DNA of 60,796 nucleotides from JAIYDJ01 sp031400505 (GTDB lineage: Bacteria > Pseudomonadota > Alphaproteobacteria > Rhodobacterales > Rhodobacteraceae), in NCBI GenBank assembly GCA_031400505.1, contig JANNPZ010000018.1, positions 1 through 60,796 of the forward strand. Reading direction: 5' to 3'. Numbering within the stretch: position 1 is the first letter of the stretch; every line of letters begins with the position of its first letter. A model generated the notes under the pieces. The model was not told the DNA's origin, searched no databases, and worked only from the letters and a program-made list of their open reading frames with translations. This document shows positions 8,194 to 16,212 of this stretch, piece after piece. A program made the position numbers and the translations under genes.

Positions 8194-9263
8194 CTCGACA
8201 ACCCGCCCGCAAGATCGGGCATGTCAAGTGCGGCAAACCCATAGTGCCTGAGCCAGCGCAGGTCGGATTCAAAGAACGCGCGCAGATCGGGGATGCCGTA
8301 TTTCAGCATCGCCAGCCGGTCGATCCCCAGACCAAAGGCAAAGCCCTGCCACTGGTCGGGATCAACCCCCGCCGCGCGCAGCACCTTGGGGTGGACCATG
8401 CCGCAGCCCCCCGCCTCCAGCCAGCTGTCGCCTTCGCCCAGCCGCAATTGGCCATTCACCCAGGAACAGCGAAAGTCGATCTCGGCTGAAGGTTCGGTGA
8501 ACGGAAAGTGGCTGGCGCGGAACCGCACCTCGACCTTGTCCACCTCGAAAAAGGCGGCGGCGAATTCTTCCAGCACCCATTTCAGATTGGCCATCGAGAT
8601 GTCGCGGTCGATCGCCAGCCCCTCGATCTGGTGGAACATCGGGGTGTGGGTCTGGTCCATGTCCATGCGGTAAACCCGACCGGGTGCGATGATCCGGATC
8701 GGCGCGCCCTGTTCCATCAGCGACCGGATCTGCACCGGGCTCGTGTGGGTGCGCAGCACATGCGGCGGGCGGGTGTCGCCGGGGGCGCGGTGCAGGAAGA
8801 ACGTGTCATGTTCCTGCCGCGCGGGGTGTTCGGGCGGAATGTTCAGCGCGTCGAAGTTGTACCAGTCGGTTTCGACCTGCGGCCCTTCGGCGACGGCAAA
8901 GCCCATGTCGGCAAAGATCGCGGTCAATTCGTCCATCACCTGACTGACCGGGTGAATGGTGCCCGTTCGGCGGGGCCTGCCGGGCAACGTCACATCCAGC
9001 CATTCGGCGCGCAGGCGGGCGTCAAGGGAGGCATCGGCAAGGGCGGCCTTCTTGGCGCGCAACGCGGCGTCAATCTCGTCTTTCAGGACGTTCATCGCGG
9101 CCCCGGCGGCCCTGCGCGCCTCGGGGTCCATCTTGCCAAGGGTCGCCATCAGCGCGCTGATCTCGCCCTTCTTGCCAAGGGCGGCAAGGCGGATTTCCTC
9201 CAGCGCCGCCTCGTCGGCAGCCGCTGCGATGCCGGTCAGATACTTGGCTTTCAGCGCGTCCAT
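8190..9263 (-). CDS. pheS: Phenylalanyl-tRNA synthetase alpha subunit
   Basis: Catalytic alpha subunit of the tetrameric enzyme charging tRNA-Phe. 357 residues: N-terminal coiled coil (about 1-90), then the class II core with HPARQEHDTFFL, RTHTSPVQIR, SHFPFTEPSAEID (motif 2 region) and GFAFGLGIDRLAML (motif 3). AAGGGG lies before the ATG. The partner pheT does not follow it; the next gene downstream, rarA, is convergent and shares its stop region. An intrinsic terminator (9336-9367) separates pheS from rplT. Confidence 0.96.
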   Translation of the reverse strand: MDALKAKYLTGIAAAADEAALEEIRLAALGKKGEISALMATLGKMDPEARRAAGAAMNVLKDEIDAALRAKKAALADASLDARLRAEWLDVTLPGRPRRTGTIHPVSQVMDELTAIFADMGFAVAEGPQVETDWYNFDALNIPPEHPARQEHDTFFLHRAPGDTRPPHVLRTHTSPVQIRSLMEQGAPIRIIAPGRVYRMDMDQTHTPMFHQIEGLAIDRDISMANLKWVLEEFAAAFFEVDKVEVRFRASHFPFTEPSAEIDFRCSWVNGQLRLGEGDSWLEAGGCGMVHPKVLRAAGVDPDQWQGFAFGLGIDRLAMLKYGIPDLRAFFESDLRWLRHYGFAALDMPDLAGGLSS

Positions 9264-9335
9264 ATGACAGCCCCTTTGGTGTGCGAGGTTTAGCTAGCGG
9301 GGCAGGGCGCGGAATGCAAGCGCAGGTCCGTGCCA

Positions 9336-9367
9336 TGAAAAAACCCGCAGCCTTGCGGTGCGGGTTT
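9336..9367 (-). terminator. Intrinsic terminator after rplT
   Basis: On the minus strand AAACCCGCA (9367-9359) and TGCGGGTTT (9349-9341) form a nine-base stem followed by a run of T. It ends the rpmI-rplT transcript before pheS. Confidence 0.85.
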
Positions 9368-9390
9368 CATCAGCCATGCGGTTGGCCAGA

Positions 9391-9762
9391 TCAGGCGGCG
9401 ACAGCAACCGCCGCGCGGGCCTGTGCTGCGATGGCGTTGAACGCCTCGGGCTCGTGCACGGCCAGATCGGCCAGAACCTTGCGGTCCACCTCGATACCGG
9501 CCTTGGCCAGACCGTCGATCAGACGCGAGTAGGTGAAGGCCGGGTCGAACATCCGCACCGCGGCGTTGATCCGCTGGATCCACAGCGCGCGGAAGTTGCG
9601 CTTGCGGGTCTTGCGGTCACGGGTGGCGTATTGCTGGGCCTTGTCAACGGCCTGCGTGGCCGTCTTGAAGTTGGTCGAACGGGCGGCGTAATAGCCAGCC
9701 GCCGCCTTGATCACCTTGCGGTGACGGGCGTGGGTGACTTTACCGGATTTGACGCGGGACAT
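9391..9762 (-). CDS. rplT: 50S ribosomal protein L20
   Basis: L20, 123 residues, with MSRVKSGKVTHARHRKVIKA at the N-terminus and the conserved RDRKTRKRNFRALWIQRINAA segment. It follows rpmI by 12 bases with GGAGAG before its start. L20 usually represses its own operon in bacteria; no clear pseudoknot was looked for successfully here. Slightly longer C-terminus than the usual 117-120 residues, ending in an alanine/valine tail. Confidence 0.97.
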   Translation of the reverse strand: MSRVKSGKVTHARHRKVIKAAAGYYAARSTNFKTATQAVDKAQQYATRDRKTRKRNFRALWIQRINAAVRMFDPAFTYSRLIDGLAKAGIEVDRKVLADLAVHEPEAFNAIAAQARAAVAVAA

Positions 9763-9774
9763 GGGGTGCTCTCC

Positions 9775-9975
9775 TTACCGGTCGTAGGGCATGTATTTCT
9801 TGACGATCTTCGCATCGGACGGGTTCAAGAGCATGGTCCCCGAAGCGTCACGAATGAATTTCGTCGAGCGTTTGATCATGCCGTGGCGCTTGCCGGCAAC
9901 GCCGGCCTTCACCCGACCGGAGGCTGTGAAGCTGAAGCGCTTCTTGGCCGCCGACTTGGTCTTCATCTTGGGCAT
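9775..9975 (-). CDS. rpmI: 50S ribosomal protein L35
   Basis: L35, 66 residues, starting MPKMKTKSAAKKRF, the canonical N-terminus. An in-frame upstream start would add 18 unrelated residues and is rejected. GGAGAT lies before the chosen ATG. First gene of rpmI-rplT; infC, a common partner upstream, is not next to it here. Confidence 0.96.
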   Translation of the reverse strand: MPKMKTKSAAKKRFSFTASGRVKAGVAGKRHGMIKRSTKFIRDASGTMLLNPSDAKIVKKYMPYDR

Positions 9976-10100
9976 TTCGATCTCCATCGTGTCAGGTGCG
10001 GCTTGGCATGCCACTTTGGCCAGCCGCACGGGGGTATTCCAAGCGCTGCCGTATAGGGCGCGCTGGCGGGCAGTGCAAGGGGGGATGTGACAGCGCCGTG

Positions 10101-10325
10101 TTAGTTCAGGTAACGACCGATCACCCTGATGAACAGGTCCGGCATCTCGCCAAATGTATAGCTGCGCGTGTTCTGACTGATCGCCACCACGATCAGGATG
10201 CCGCCGATCAACACCATGATTGCCCCGGCCCTGGGCGGGCGGCTTTCAGAGAATGCCGCCAGCAATGCAGGAATGGCCAGACCAGACAACACAACGCCGA
10301 TAACAAGCAGCAGGTCTGTATCCAC
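10101..10325 (-). CDS. Small two-helix membrane protein
   Basis: 74 residues with two predicted membrane helices (about 5-24 and 35-52) and a short cytoplasmic or periplasmic tail FGEMPDLFIRVIGRYLN. The start is GTG with GAGGGGCGG upstream, which supports translation. Between pyk (29 bases upstream) and rpmI, same strand. It resembles small hypothetical proteins found next to pyk in relatives; function unknown. Confidence 0.7.
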   Translation of the reverse strand: MDTDLLLVIGVVLSGLAIPALLAAFSESRPPRAGAIMVLIGGILIVVAISQNTRSYTFGEMPDLFIRVIGRYLN

Positions 10326-10354
10326 GTTCCGCCCCTCTATTTAGTACAAGAAGC

Positions 10355-11803
10355 TTATCCGGGATCGACGCTGTGGATCAAGCGTTCATCACAAGGTGCG
10401 ACGCGCAGAATATTCGTGGTGCCTTTGACGTTGAACGGTACGCCTGCGGTGACCACGATCATGTCTTCGGCGCTCGCAAAACCATGGTCGCGCGCAATTT
10501 TCACCGCGGCCAGAACTGCGCCCTTGAAGCGGTCCTGCGGTTCGGTGATCGCAGAATGCAGCCCCCAGGTCAGCGCCATGCGCCGCGCGGTCGACATCAA
10601 CGGCGTCAGCGCCAGGATCGGCACGCGAGGCCGCTCGCGCGCCACAAGTGCCGCCGTTGTCCCGCTTTGGCTGAAGCAGGCGATGGCCTTGATATTGGTG
10701 GCTTCTGCAATTTCGCGCGCGGCGACCACGATGCCATCGGCAATCGTTTCGCGGCGCACAACGCGGCTGGCCTCGATCACCTGCAGGTAGGTCGGGTCCT
10801 TTTCGACCGACAGTGCCACGTTGTTCATCGTAGTGACGGCTTCGATCGGATAGCGACCGGCGGCCGATTCTGCCGACAACATGATCGCATCCGCGCCTTC
10901 ATAGATCGCGGTTGCCACATCCGACACTTCTGCCCGCGTCGGCACCGGCGATTCGATCATCGATTCCAGCATCTGGGTCGCCACGATCACCGGCTTGGCG
11001 GCAGCCCGTGCGCCCCGCACCAGCCGTTTCTGGATCGGCGGCACCGACGTTACGGGAAGCTCCACGCCCAGATCGCCGCGCGCGACCATGATGCCATCCG
11101 ACACTTGCAGGATCGCGTTAAAGGCTTTGACCGCGGCCGGTTTTTCGATCTTGGACAGGATCAGCGCGCGCCCGCGTGCCAGCGTGCGCGCCTCGATCAC
11201 ATCCTCGGGGCGCTGCACGAAAGACAGGGCCAACCAGTCCACACCCAATTCGCACACAAACTCCAGGTCCGTGCGGTCCTTTTCAGACAGGGCGGCCAGT
11301 GGCAGCACAACGTCCGGCACATTGACGCCCTTGCGGTTGGAAATCGTTCCTCCGACCTGCACAGTGCAGTCTGCAAAATCCTTGCCGCAGGTGTTGACCG
11401 ACAAACGGATCTTGCCGTCATTTACCAGCAATGACGATCCGGGTTCCAGCGCCGCAAAGATTTCGGGATGCGGCAGGTTCACGCGGTTCACATCGCCCGG
11501 CACGCTCGACAAATCCATCCGGAACGCAGCACCTTCAACCAACTCCTCTCCCGCCGGATTGGCAAAGGTGCCAACGCGCAGCTTGGGGCCCTGAAGGTCC
11601 GCGAGGATGCAGATCGGTCGATCAACATCCGTCTCGACCTGACGGATAATGACATGCCGCGCGCGGATATCGTCGTGGGTGCCATGCGACATGTTCAGCC
11701 GGAACACATCCGCGCCCGCCTCGAACAGCGCGCGGATGGTCGCATAGTCACTGGAAGCGGGGCCAAGCGTGGCCACGATCTTTACGTTCCGAAGGCGTCT
11801 CAT
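10355..11803 (-). CDS. pyk: Pyruvate kinase
   Basis: Last step of glycolysis: phosphoenolpyruvate plus ADP to pyruvate plus ATP. 482 residues. N-terminal TLGPASSDY and LNMSHG, catalytic-domain ILSKIEKPAAV and IMVARGDLGVELP, and TQMLESMIESPVPTRAEVSD are diagnostic; the C-terminal domain with FSQSGTTAAL follows. AAGGAATAAGGC precedes the ATG. Divergent from the N-formylglutamate amidohydrolase gene. Confidence 0.97.
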   Translation of the reverse strand: MRRLRNVKIVATLGPASSDYATIRALFEAGADVFRLNMSHGTHDDIRARHVIIRQVETDVDRPICILADLQGPKLRVGTFANPAGEELVEGAAFRMDLSSVPGDVNRVNLPHPEIFAALEPGSSLLVNDGKIRLSVNTCGKDFADCTVQVGGTISNRKGVNVPDVVLPLAALSEKDRTDLEFVCELGVDWLALSFVQRPEDVIEARTLARGRALILSKIEKPAAVKAFNAILQVSDGIMVARGDLGVELPVTSVPPIQKRLVRGARAAAKPVIVATQMLESMIESPVPTRAEVSDVATAIYEGADAIMLSAESAAGRYPIEAVTTMNNVALSVEKDPTYLQVIEASRVVRRETIADGIVVAAREIAEATNIKAIACFSQSGTTAALVARERPRVPILALTPLMSTARRMALTWGLHSAITEPQDRFKGAVLAAVKIARDHGFASAEDMIVVTAGVPFNVKGTTNILRVAPCDERLIHSVDPG

Positions 11804-11855
11804 GCCTTATTCCTTTTCGTCGCAGGTCTGATGTCATGAAGGGCCGCTGACGTTA

Positions 11856-11880
11856 TTGCCCAAAGAAGCCTGTTGGGCAA
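11856..11880. promoter_or_regulatory. Inverted repeat between divergent pyk and amidohydrolase genes
   Basis: TTGCCCAA (11856-11863), nine bases, TTGGGCAA (11873-11880). A perfect dyad in the 149-base divergent gap. It has operator-like geometry, but no known regulator is assigned. Confidence 0.35.
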
Positions 11881-11952
11881 CTGGCGGTTTCCTGTCCAGC
11901 GGGATAAACGGACTTTGGAACAATTGCACGACGAGAAAGCAGTGGAGTTTCA

Positions 11953-12693
11953 GTGACCGACGCATTTTGCATCATCGGTGAACATCGGCCGGGTCGGTGG
12001 TTGATCACCTGCGATCACGCCAGCAACCGGGTACCCGACTGGGTGGCAGAGGGGGATCTGGGCATCGGGCTTGCCGACATGTCGCGCCACATCGCGCTGG
12101 ATGTCGGCGCCGCCGGAGTGGCCTGCGCGTTGGCAGAGGCGCTGGATGCGCCTGTGATCTGTTCCAACTTCAGCAGACTGGTGATCGACCCGAACCGTGG
12201 CGAAGAAGACCCGACCCTGGTGCGCAAACTGTATGACGGCACCATCATCCCGGCCAACCGACATGCCGGACCAGCACAGATCGAAGAACGTCTGGCGCTG
12301 CTTTATCGGCCCTATCATCAAGCCTTGGCCAGATTGGCGGCGCGGCAGGCGGATACGGTGATTGTCGCGGTGCATTCGTTCACGCCCTGTCTGCAGGGGC
12401 GTCCGGTGCGGCCCTGGCAGGTGGGGGTGCTTTATTCGCATCTGGACGGGCGGTTGTCGCGCCCGCTGATTGCCGCGTTGCAGGGGGAGGCCGACCTGTG
12501 CGTGGGCGACAACGAACCCTACGCGGGCCATCTGCCGGGCGATGCGATCGACAAGCATGCGTTGCAGCCGCGGCGGCTGAACACGCTGGTCGAGGTTCGC
12601 AATGACCTGATCTACGATGAGGCGGGGCAACAGTACTGGGCGCAGCGTCTTGCCGTTCACTTGCAGCACGCTTTGGAGAAGGTGGAGCAGTGA
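11953..12693 (+). CDS. N-formylglutamate amidohydrolase family protein
   Basis: 246 residues of the FGase/HutG-type family, zinc-dependent amidohydrolases known from histidine degradation but often present outside hut clusters. Family segments: CDHASNRVP (residues 19-27), DPNRGEEDPTLV, AVHSFTP and GDNEPY. The start is GTG with GGAG eight bases upstream. No hut genes are nearby, so the true substrate is uncertain. In relatives this gene sits close to pyk and a DUF1244 gene, as here. Confidence 0.85.
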   Translation: MTDAFCIIGEHRPGRWLITCDHASNRVPDWVAEGDLGIGLADMSRHIALDVGAAGVACALAEALDAPVICSNFSRLVIDPNRGEEDPTLVRKLYDGTIIPANRHAGPAQIEERLALLYRPYHQALARLAARQADTVIVAVHSFTPCLQGRPVRPWQVGVLYSHLDGRLSRPLIAALQGEADLCVGDNEPYAGHLPGDAIDKHALQPRRLNTLVEVRNDLIYDEAGQQYWAQRLAVHLQHALEKVEQ

Positions 12694-12824
12694 ACACTGC
12701 CCGCTGAACGTCTCGATTGTGTCGATGCGACGCACAGTTACCGGATTTCTTTGACGAATCGGAGATATCTGGACATTTGAAACGAATGCGCCGGATTTAA
12801 GGCGGCAGATGTGTGGGGGAAGCG

Positions 12825-13763
12825 ATGGAACTTTTGTTGCTGGGGTTGCTGCCCTTGCTCGCGTTCGGGGTTTTCGGATCGAACGATGACAATGATGACG
12901 ACGATGAGCCCCCCGTTGTCATAGGCAATCCCGAGGACGAGGTTCTGCGCGACGGCGACGCCGGGACGTCGATTTCTGGTGAGGCGGGCGATGATCTGCT
13001 TTTGGGCGCGGGCGGCGGCGACATCCTGGAAGGCGGGGCGGGTATGGATGTGCTGGCTGGTGAAACCGGGCCGGACTCGCTGTTCGGGGACGCGGACGGG
13101 GATTTGCTGCTGGGTGCCTGGGGTCAGGATGAGCTTTATGGCGGGGCCGGGCCTGATCTGCTGATCGGTGGCGCGGGAAGTGATTTTCTGGCGGGCGGAG
13201 ACGATGATGACGTGGTGTTCGGGTCGTCGGGCGCGGACACGCTGCTTGGCGGCGACGGTGATGATCTGGTCACCGGGTTGGACCTGCAAGGCGACCTGAC
13301 GGCAGAAGACTTTGCAGATTTGGATACCGACGATCTGGAGGTGGAACTGCGTGACGTTCTGGGCGACGACCTGACTGATAACGACGTGAACCGGGTGCTG
13401 ACCGGGGTGTTGAACGGATCACCGACCGAAGGGGGCCTTGACTTCGTCTATGGCGGCGCGGGGGACGACACGGTGATCGGGGACGATGGCGACATCATGC
13501 GGGGCGACGAAGGCGTAGATATCTTCGTTTCCTTGACCCGCGACGGTGAAGAGGTGACGACAATTCTTGATTTCGATCCGACGGTCGAGACGCTGGAGGT
13601 TCTGGTGGAAGGTCCGGCCGATGGAACGCTGACCTTCCGCAACGACAGGTTCGATGACGGGTTGGAGGTCTTGCTGGATGGGGAACTGGTCGCCTATCTG
13701 GAGGGCGTTCTGTCTAACCAGATCGTCGCAGGGTCGCTCAGTCTGCAATCGGCGACCGGATAG
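12825..13763 (+). CDS. RTX-type calcium-binding repeat protein with N-terminal anchor
   Basis: 312 residues, very acidic. Residues 1-18 are a short hydrophobic helix, followed at once by an Asp/Asn run (NDDNDDDDEPP). About residues 40-145 carry tandem nine-residue RTX repeats of the GGxGxDxLxG type, and a second small cluster (YGGAGDDTVIG) is near residue 213. The C-terminal part (DIFVSLTRDGEEVTTILDFDP) resembles the segment that follows RTX repeats in type I secreted proteins. GGGGGAAG precedes the ATG; a GTG four codons earlier is an alternative. A 43-residue peptide gene nearby (14281-14412) copies its N-terminal plan. Confidence 0.8.
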   Translation: MELLLLGLLPLLAFGVFGSNDDNDDDDEPPVVIGNPEDEVLRDGDAGTSISGEAGDDLLLGAGGGDILEGGAGMDVLAGETGPDSLFGDADGDLLLGAWGQDELYGGAGPDLLIGGAGSDFLAGGDDDDVVFGSSGADTLLGGDGDDLVTGLDLQGDLTAEDFADLDTDDLEVELRDVLGDDLTDNDVNRVLTGVLNGSPTEGGLDFVYGGAGDDTVIGDDGDIMRGDEGVDIFVSLTRDGEEVTTILDFDPTVETLEVLVEGPADGTLTFRNDRFDDGLEVLLDGELVAYLEGVLSNQIVAGSLSLQSATG

Positions 13764-13814
13764 GGGCGTGACAGGGCAGGGCTTTGGCGGCATGATTGCT
13801 GGACGGAGGATGCC

Positions 13815-14150
13815 ATGACCGACCTTGATGCCACCACGCAGACCGCCCTGGAAGCCGCCGCGTTTCGCGCGTTGATGCACCATCTGCTGGTCGCGAGGCC
13901 CGAGGTTCAAAACATCGACCTGATGAATCTGGCCGGGTTTTGCCGCAACTGCCTGAGCCGCTGGTATCAGGAGGCGGCAGAGGACCAAGGGATCGACATG
14001 ACCAAGGATCAGGCGCGCGAGATCGTCTATGGCATGCCTTATGTCGATTGGGTCAAGCAAAACCAGACTGCGGCAGATGCGGCACAGCAAGCAGCGTTTG
14101 CCATCTCTTACGCGCGAAACGTCGGGGGCGATCCGCCAACCAAGGGCTGA
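13815..14150 (+). CDS. DUF1244 family protein
   Basis: 111 residues, cytoplasmic, matching the DUF1244 family by the central FCRNCLSRWYQEAAE and GIDMTKDQAREIVYGMPYVDWV. The two cysteines of CRNC could bind a metal or act in redox chemistry (inference). ACGGAGGATG precedes the ATG. Between the RTX gene and the 43-residue peptide gene. Function unknown. Confidence 0.85.
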   Translation: MTDLDATTQTALEAAAFRALMHHLLVARPEVQNIDLMNLAGFCRNCLSRWYQEAAEDQGIDMTKDQAREIVYGMPYVDWVKQNQTAADAAQQAAFAISYARNVGGDPPTKG

Positions 14151-14225
14151 TCTGGCAACAATCCACACTCAGCCGCCGGTCCGCGCCGATTGACCGAACA
14201 GTGAACCCATTTTCAGGTCAATAAA

Positions 14226-14255
14226 TTGACACTGGCGCGGATTGGGCCCTAGCCT
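14226..14255 (+). promoter_or_regulatory. Candidate promoter of the 43-residue peptide gene
   Basis: TTGACA at 14226-14231 (a perfect -35) and TAGCCT at 14250-14255 with an 18-base spacer, 25 bases before the start codon. Together with GGAGGT at 14271-14276 it argues that the short gene is really expressed. Confidence 0.5.
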
Positions 14256-14280
14256 TTACCCCTTGAACGTGGAGGTCCGA

Positions 14281-14412
14281 ATGGAATTCCTGATGTTGCT
14301 GGCCTTGCCCCTGATGCTGCTGGGCGGATTTGCACTGGATGGCGCAACTGACGACGATGCCGATGCCAGTCCCGCGGACGACACCAGCACGGACGCGGAC
14401 CCGATAATCTAG
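14281..14412 (+). CDS. 43-residue anchor-acidic peptide
   Basis: Small protein of 43 residues: MEFLMLLALPLMLLGGFAL, a single membrane helix, then an Asp/Thr/Ala/Ser-rich acidic tail (DGATDDDADASPADDTSTDA) ending in PII. It has its own likely promoter and a GGAGGT five bases before the ATG. The plan is the same as residues 1-30 of the RTX protein 1.5 kb upstream (MELLLLGLLPLLAFGVFGS then an Asp/Asn run). It ends two bases before the stop of the convergent transaminase gene. Function unknown; it could also be a signal-anchored peptide or a decayed paralogue. Confidence 0.6.
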   Translation: MEFLMLLALPLMLLGGFALDGATDDDADASPADDTSTDADPII

Positions 14413-14414
14413 GA

Positions 14415-15275
14415 TCAGATGGCAGTCTTGCGCATCTCGTCGATGTAGATTTCGCGCAACCGGGCCGTGATGGCACCCGGCGCGCCGGTGCCAAGATCGA
14501 CGCCATCGATTTGCACGACCGGCATGACGAATGCCGAGGCCGAGGTGACAAACGCCTCGTCGGCACTTTGCGCTTCGGCAATCGTGAAGGGGCGTTCTTC
14601 AACCTCTATCTGCGCCTCGGCCGCCAGTCGCAGGATGGCCGTGCGGGTGATGCCGTGCAGCAGGTCGTGCGAAAGCTGGCGCGTGACGATCCGGTTGCCC
14701 TTGACGATGTAGGCGTTGTTCGACGTGCCTTCAGTCACCGTGCCGTCCTGCACGAACCAGCTGTCATCGACCAGGGCAGCCTTGGCCATCATCTTGGCCA
14801 TCGCGGGATACAAAAGCTGCGTCGTCTTGATGTCGCGCCGCCCCCAGCGCAGGTCCGGGACCGAAATCACCTTCCAGCCGATCCTTGCTGCCGGCGCATT
14901 CGCCAGGCCAGGTTTGTTTTGGGTGAACGCAACCAGCGTCGGCTTGGTCTCTGCGGCGGGATAGGCAAAATCGCGGTCGCCCGGGTTGCCCCGTGTCACT
15001 TGCAGGTAGATCATCCCGTCGGTGATGTCATTCAGTTCAACAAGTTCGCGAAAAAGCGTCAGCAGTTCCGCGTCGCTGCACGGTGCCGCCATGTCGAGTT
15101 CCGCGAGGCTTCGGCCAAGCCGCGCGCAATGCCCGTCAAAGTCGATCAGCTTGCCGTCCAGCACCGAAGTCACCTCATAGACCCCGTCTGCCATCAGAAA
15201 CCCGCGGTCAAAGATCGACACGGTTGCAAGGCCTTCCGGCAGATACTGGCCATTGACATAGACGGTGCGAGACAT
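14415..15275 (-). CDS. dat: D-amino-acid transaminase (class IV aminotransferase)
   Basis: PLP enzyme of fold type IV, 286 residues. Lys150 in GRRDIKTTQLLYPAMAK is the expected PLP lysine, and TEGTSNNAYIV binds the cofactor. It fits D-alanine transaminase (D-alanine plus 2-oxoglutarate to pyruvate plus D-glutamate); branched-chain transaminase is less likely because of the length and the YVNGQYLPEGLATVSIFDRGF start. AGGAG lies before the ATG at 15275; a longer in-frame start is rejected. Confidence 0.85.
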   Translation of the reverse strand: MSRTVYVNGQYLPEGLATVSIFDRGFLMADGVYEVTSVLDGKLIDFDGHCARLGRSLAELDMAAPCSDAELLTLFRELVELNDITDGMIYLQVTRGNPGDRDFAYPAAETKPTLVAFTQNKPGLANAPAARIGWKVISVPDLRWGRRDIKTTQLLYPAMAKMMAKAALVDDSWFVQDGTVTEGTSNNAYIVKGNRIVTRQLSHDLLHGITRTAILRLAAEAQIEVEERPFTIAEAQSADEAFVTSASAFVMPVVQIDGVDLGTGAPGAITARLREIYIDEMRKTAI

Positions 15276-15342
15276 GGGGCGGCTCCTGAAGATGACCGTA
15301 AGCGGAGTGCGACACCAGGCTTGCGCTGTCAATAGAGCCCGG

Positions 15343-16137
15343 TCATGCGCCACCCGTTACGCGCAGGTAGCCATAATGCAGCCGTTTGACGTTCGCATCA
15401 TGGCCGCCGTCAAACGAACAGAACTCCAGCAGCTTGCCCGCAGGGTTGGTTGAACGTGCGCAGGTCATGCCTTCGGGGGCGGCGGCGGTTTCAGTCGCGC
15501 GGTAGTCGCCGTAGGCCGCATACATCGCCAGAACCTGCGCCACATCACCTTGCCGTGTTTCGCCGATCGCGCGCCCCCCCAGCGGAACCGTGGTGTCGCG
15601 GGTGCCGTGGATATGCACGATATTGGCCGATGGTGACGTGCAGGTCGCAGGTTCAGGCCCCCAGAACGTGCCCGACATTGGTACAAACCCCGCGAAATCG
15701 TCCGACATCTCGCACGCCATGGTCCAGGTCATCATCCCCCCCGCGGAAAACCCGGCCATCACGGTACGTGCCGTGTCCAGCGGCAGCCTGGTTTTCAGAT
15801 CGGTCAGCACGTCGGCAACATAGCCCTTCTCCTGCGCCTCGATCCTGCCGGGTTCTTGCGGGGTGTGGGCCAGTTTCCAGTCAACCGCACCCGCATCCAG
15901 CGCCACCAGCGCCACCCCCAGATCATCTGCCATGGCGCGCAGCGCCTTGTTGCGCATTTCGCCTGCCGCACTGCCCTTGTAGCCATGTGCAAACAGCAGC
16001 GCCCCCGTCGGTGCATCCGCCAGCCCGGCAGGCACATAAAGCCGATAGCTGCGCAAGCCCACCATGCAGTCGGTATCAGGGCCGCAGGCAAAAACCGGGG
16101 CGGCAAGCAAACAAAACATGGCAATCAATGCGCGCAT
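15343..16137 (-). CDS. Exported alpha/beta-hydrolase esterase (PHB depolymerase-like)
   Basis: 264 residues with a signal peptide (MRALIAMFCLLAAPVFA, cleaved near residue 17). Alpha/beta-hydrolase of the LpqC/poly(3-hydroxybutyrate) depolymerase-like group: GFSAGG with Ser131 as nucleophile, Asp181 in HGTRDTTVP, and a histidine in FDGGHD near residue 247. Cys18, Cys24 and later cysteines may form disulfides. The start at 16137 is preferred over one five codons earlier. The substrate could be a polyester, a feruloyl ester or similar; not determined. Confidence 0.75.
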   Translation of the reverse strand: MRALIAMFCLLAAPVFACGPDTDCMVGLRSYRLYVPAGLADAPTGALLFAHGYKGSAAGEMRNKALRAMADDLGVALVALDAGAVDWKLAHTPQEPGRIEAQEKGYVADVLTDLKTRLPLDTARTVMAGFSAGGMMTWTMACEMSDDFAGFVPMSGTFWGPEPATCTSPSANIVHIHGTRDTTVPLGGRAIGETRQGDVAQVLAMYAAYGDYRATETAAAPEGMTCARSTNPAGKLLEFCSFDGGHDANVKRLHYGYLRVTGGA

Positions 16138-16212
16138 CGGATGTCCCATCATTCATCTGCGCACATTGCCCGGCGGGTCCTTGCGGCGCACCGCAAATCT
16201 GCGTGAACCGCA

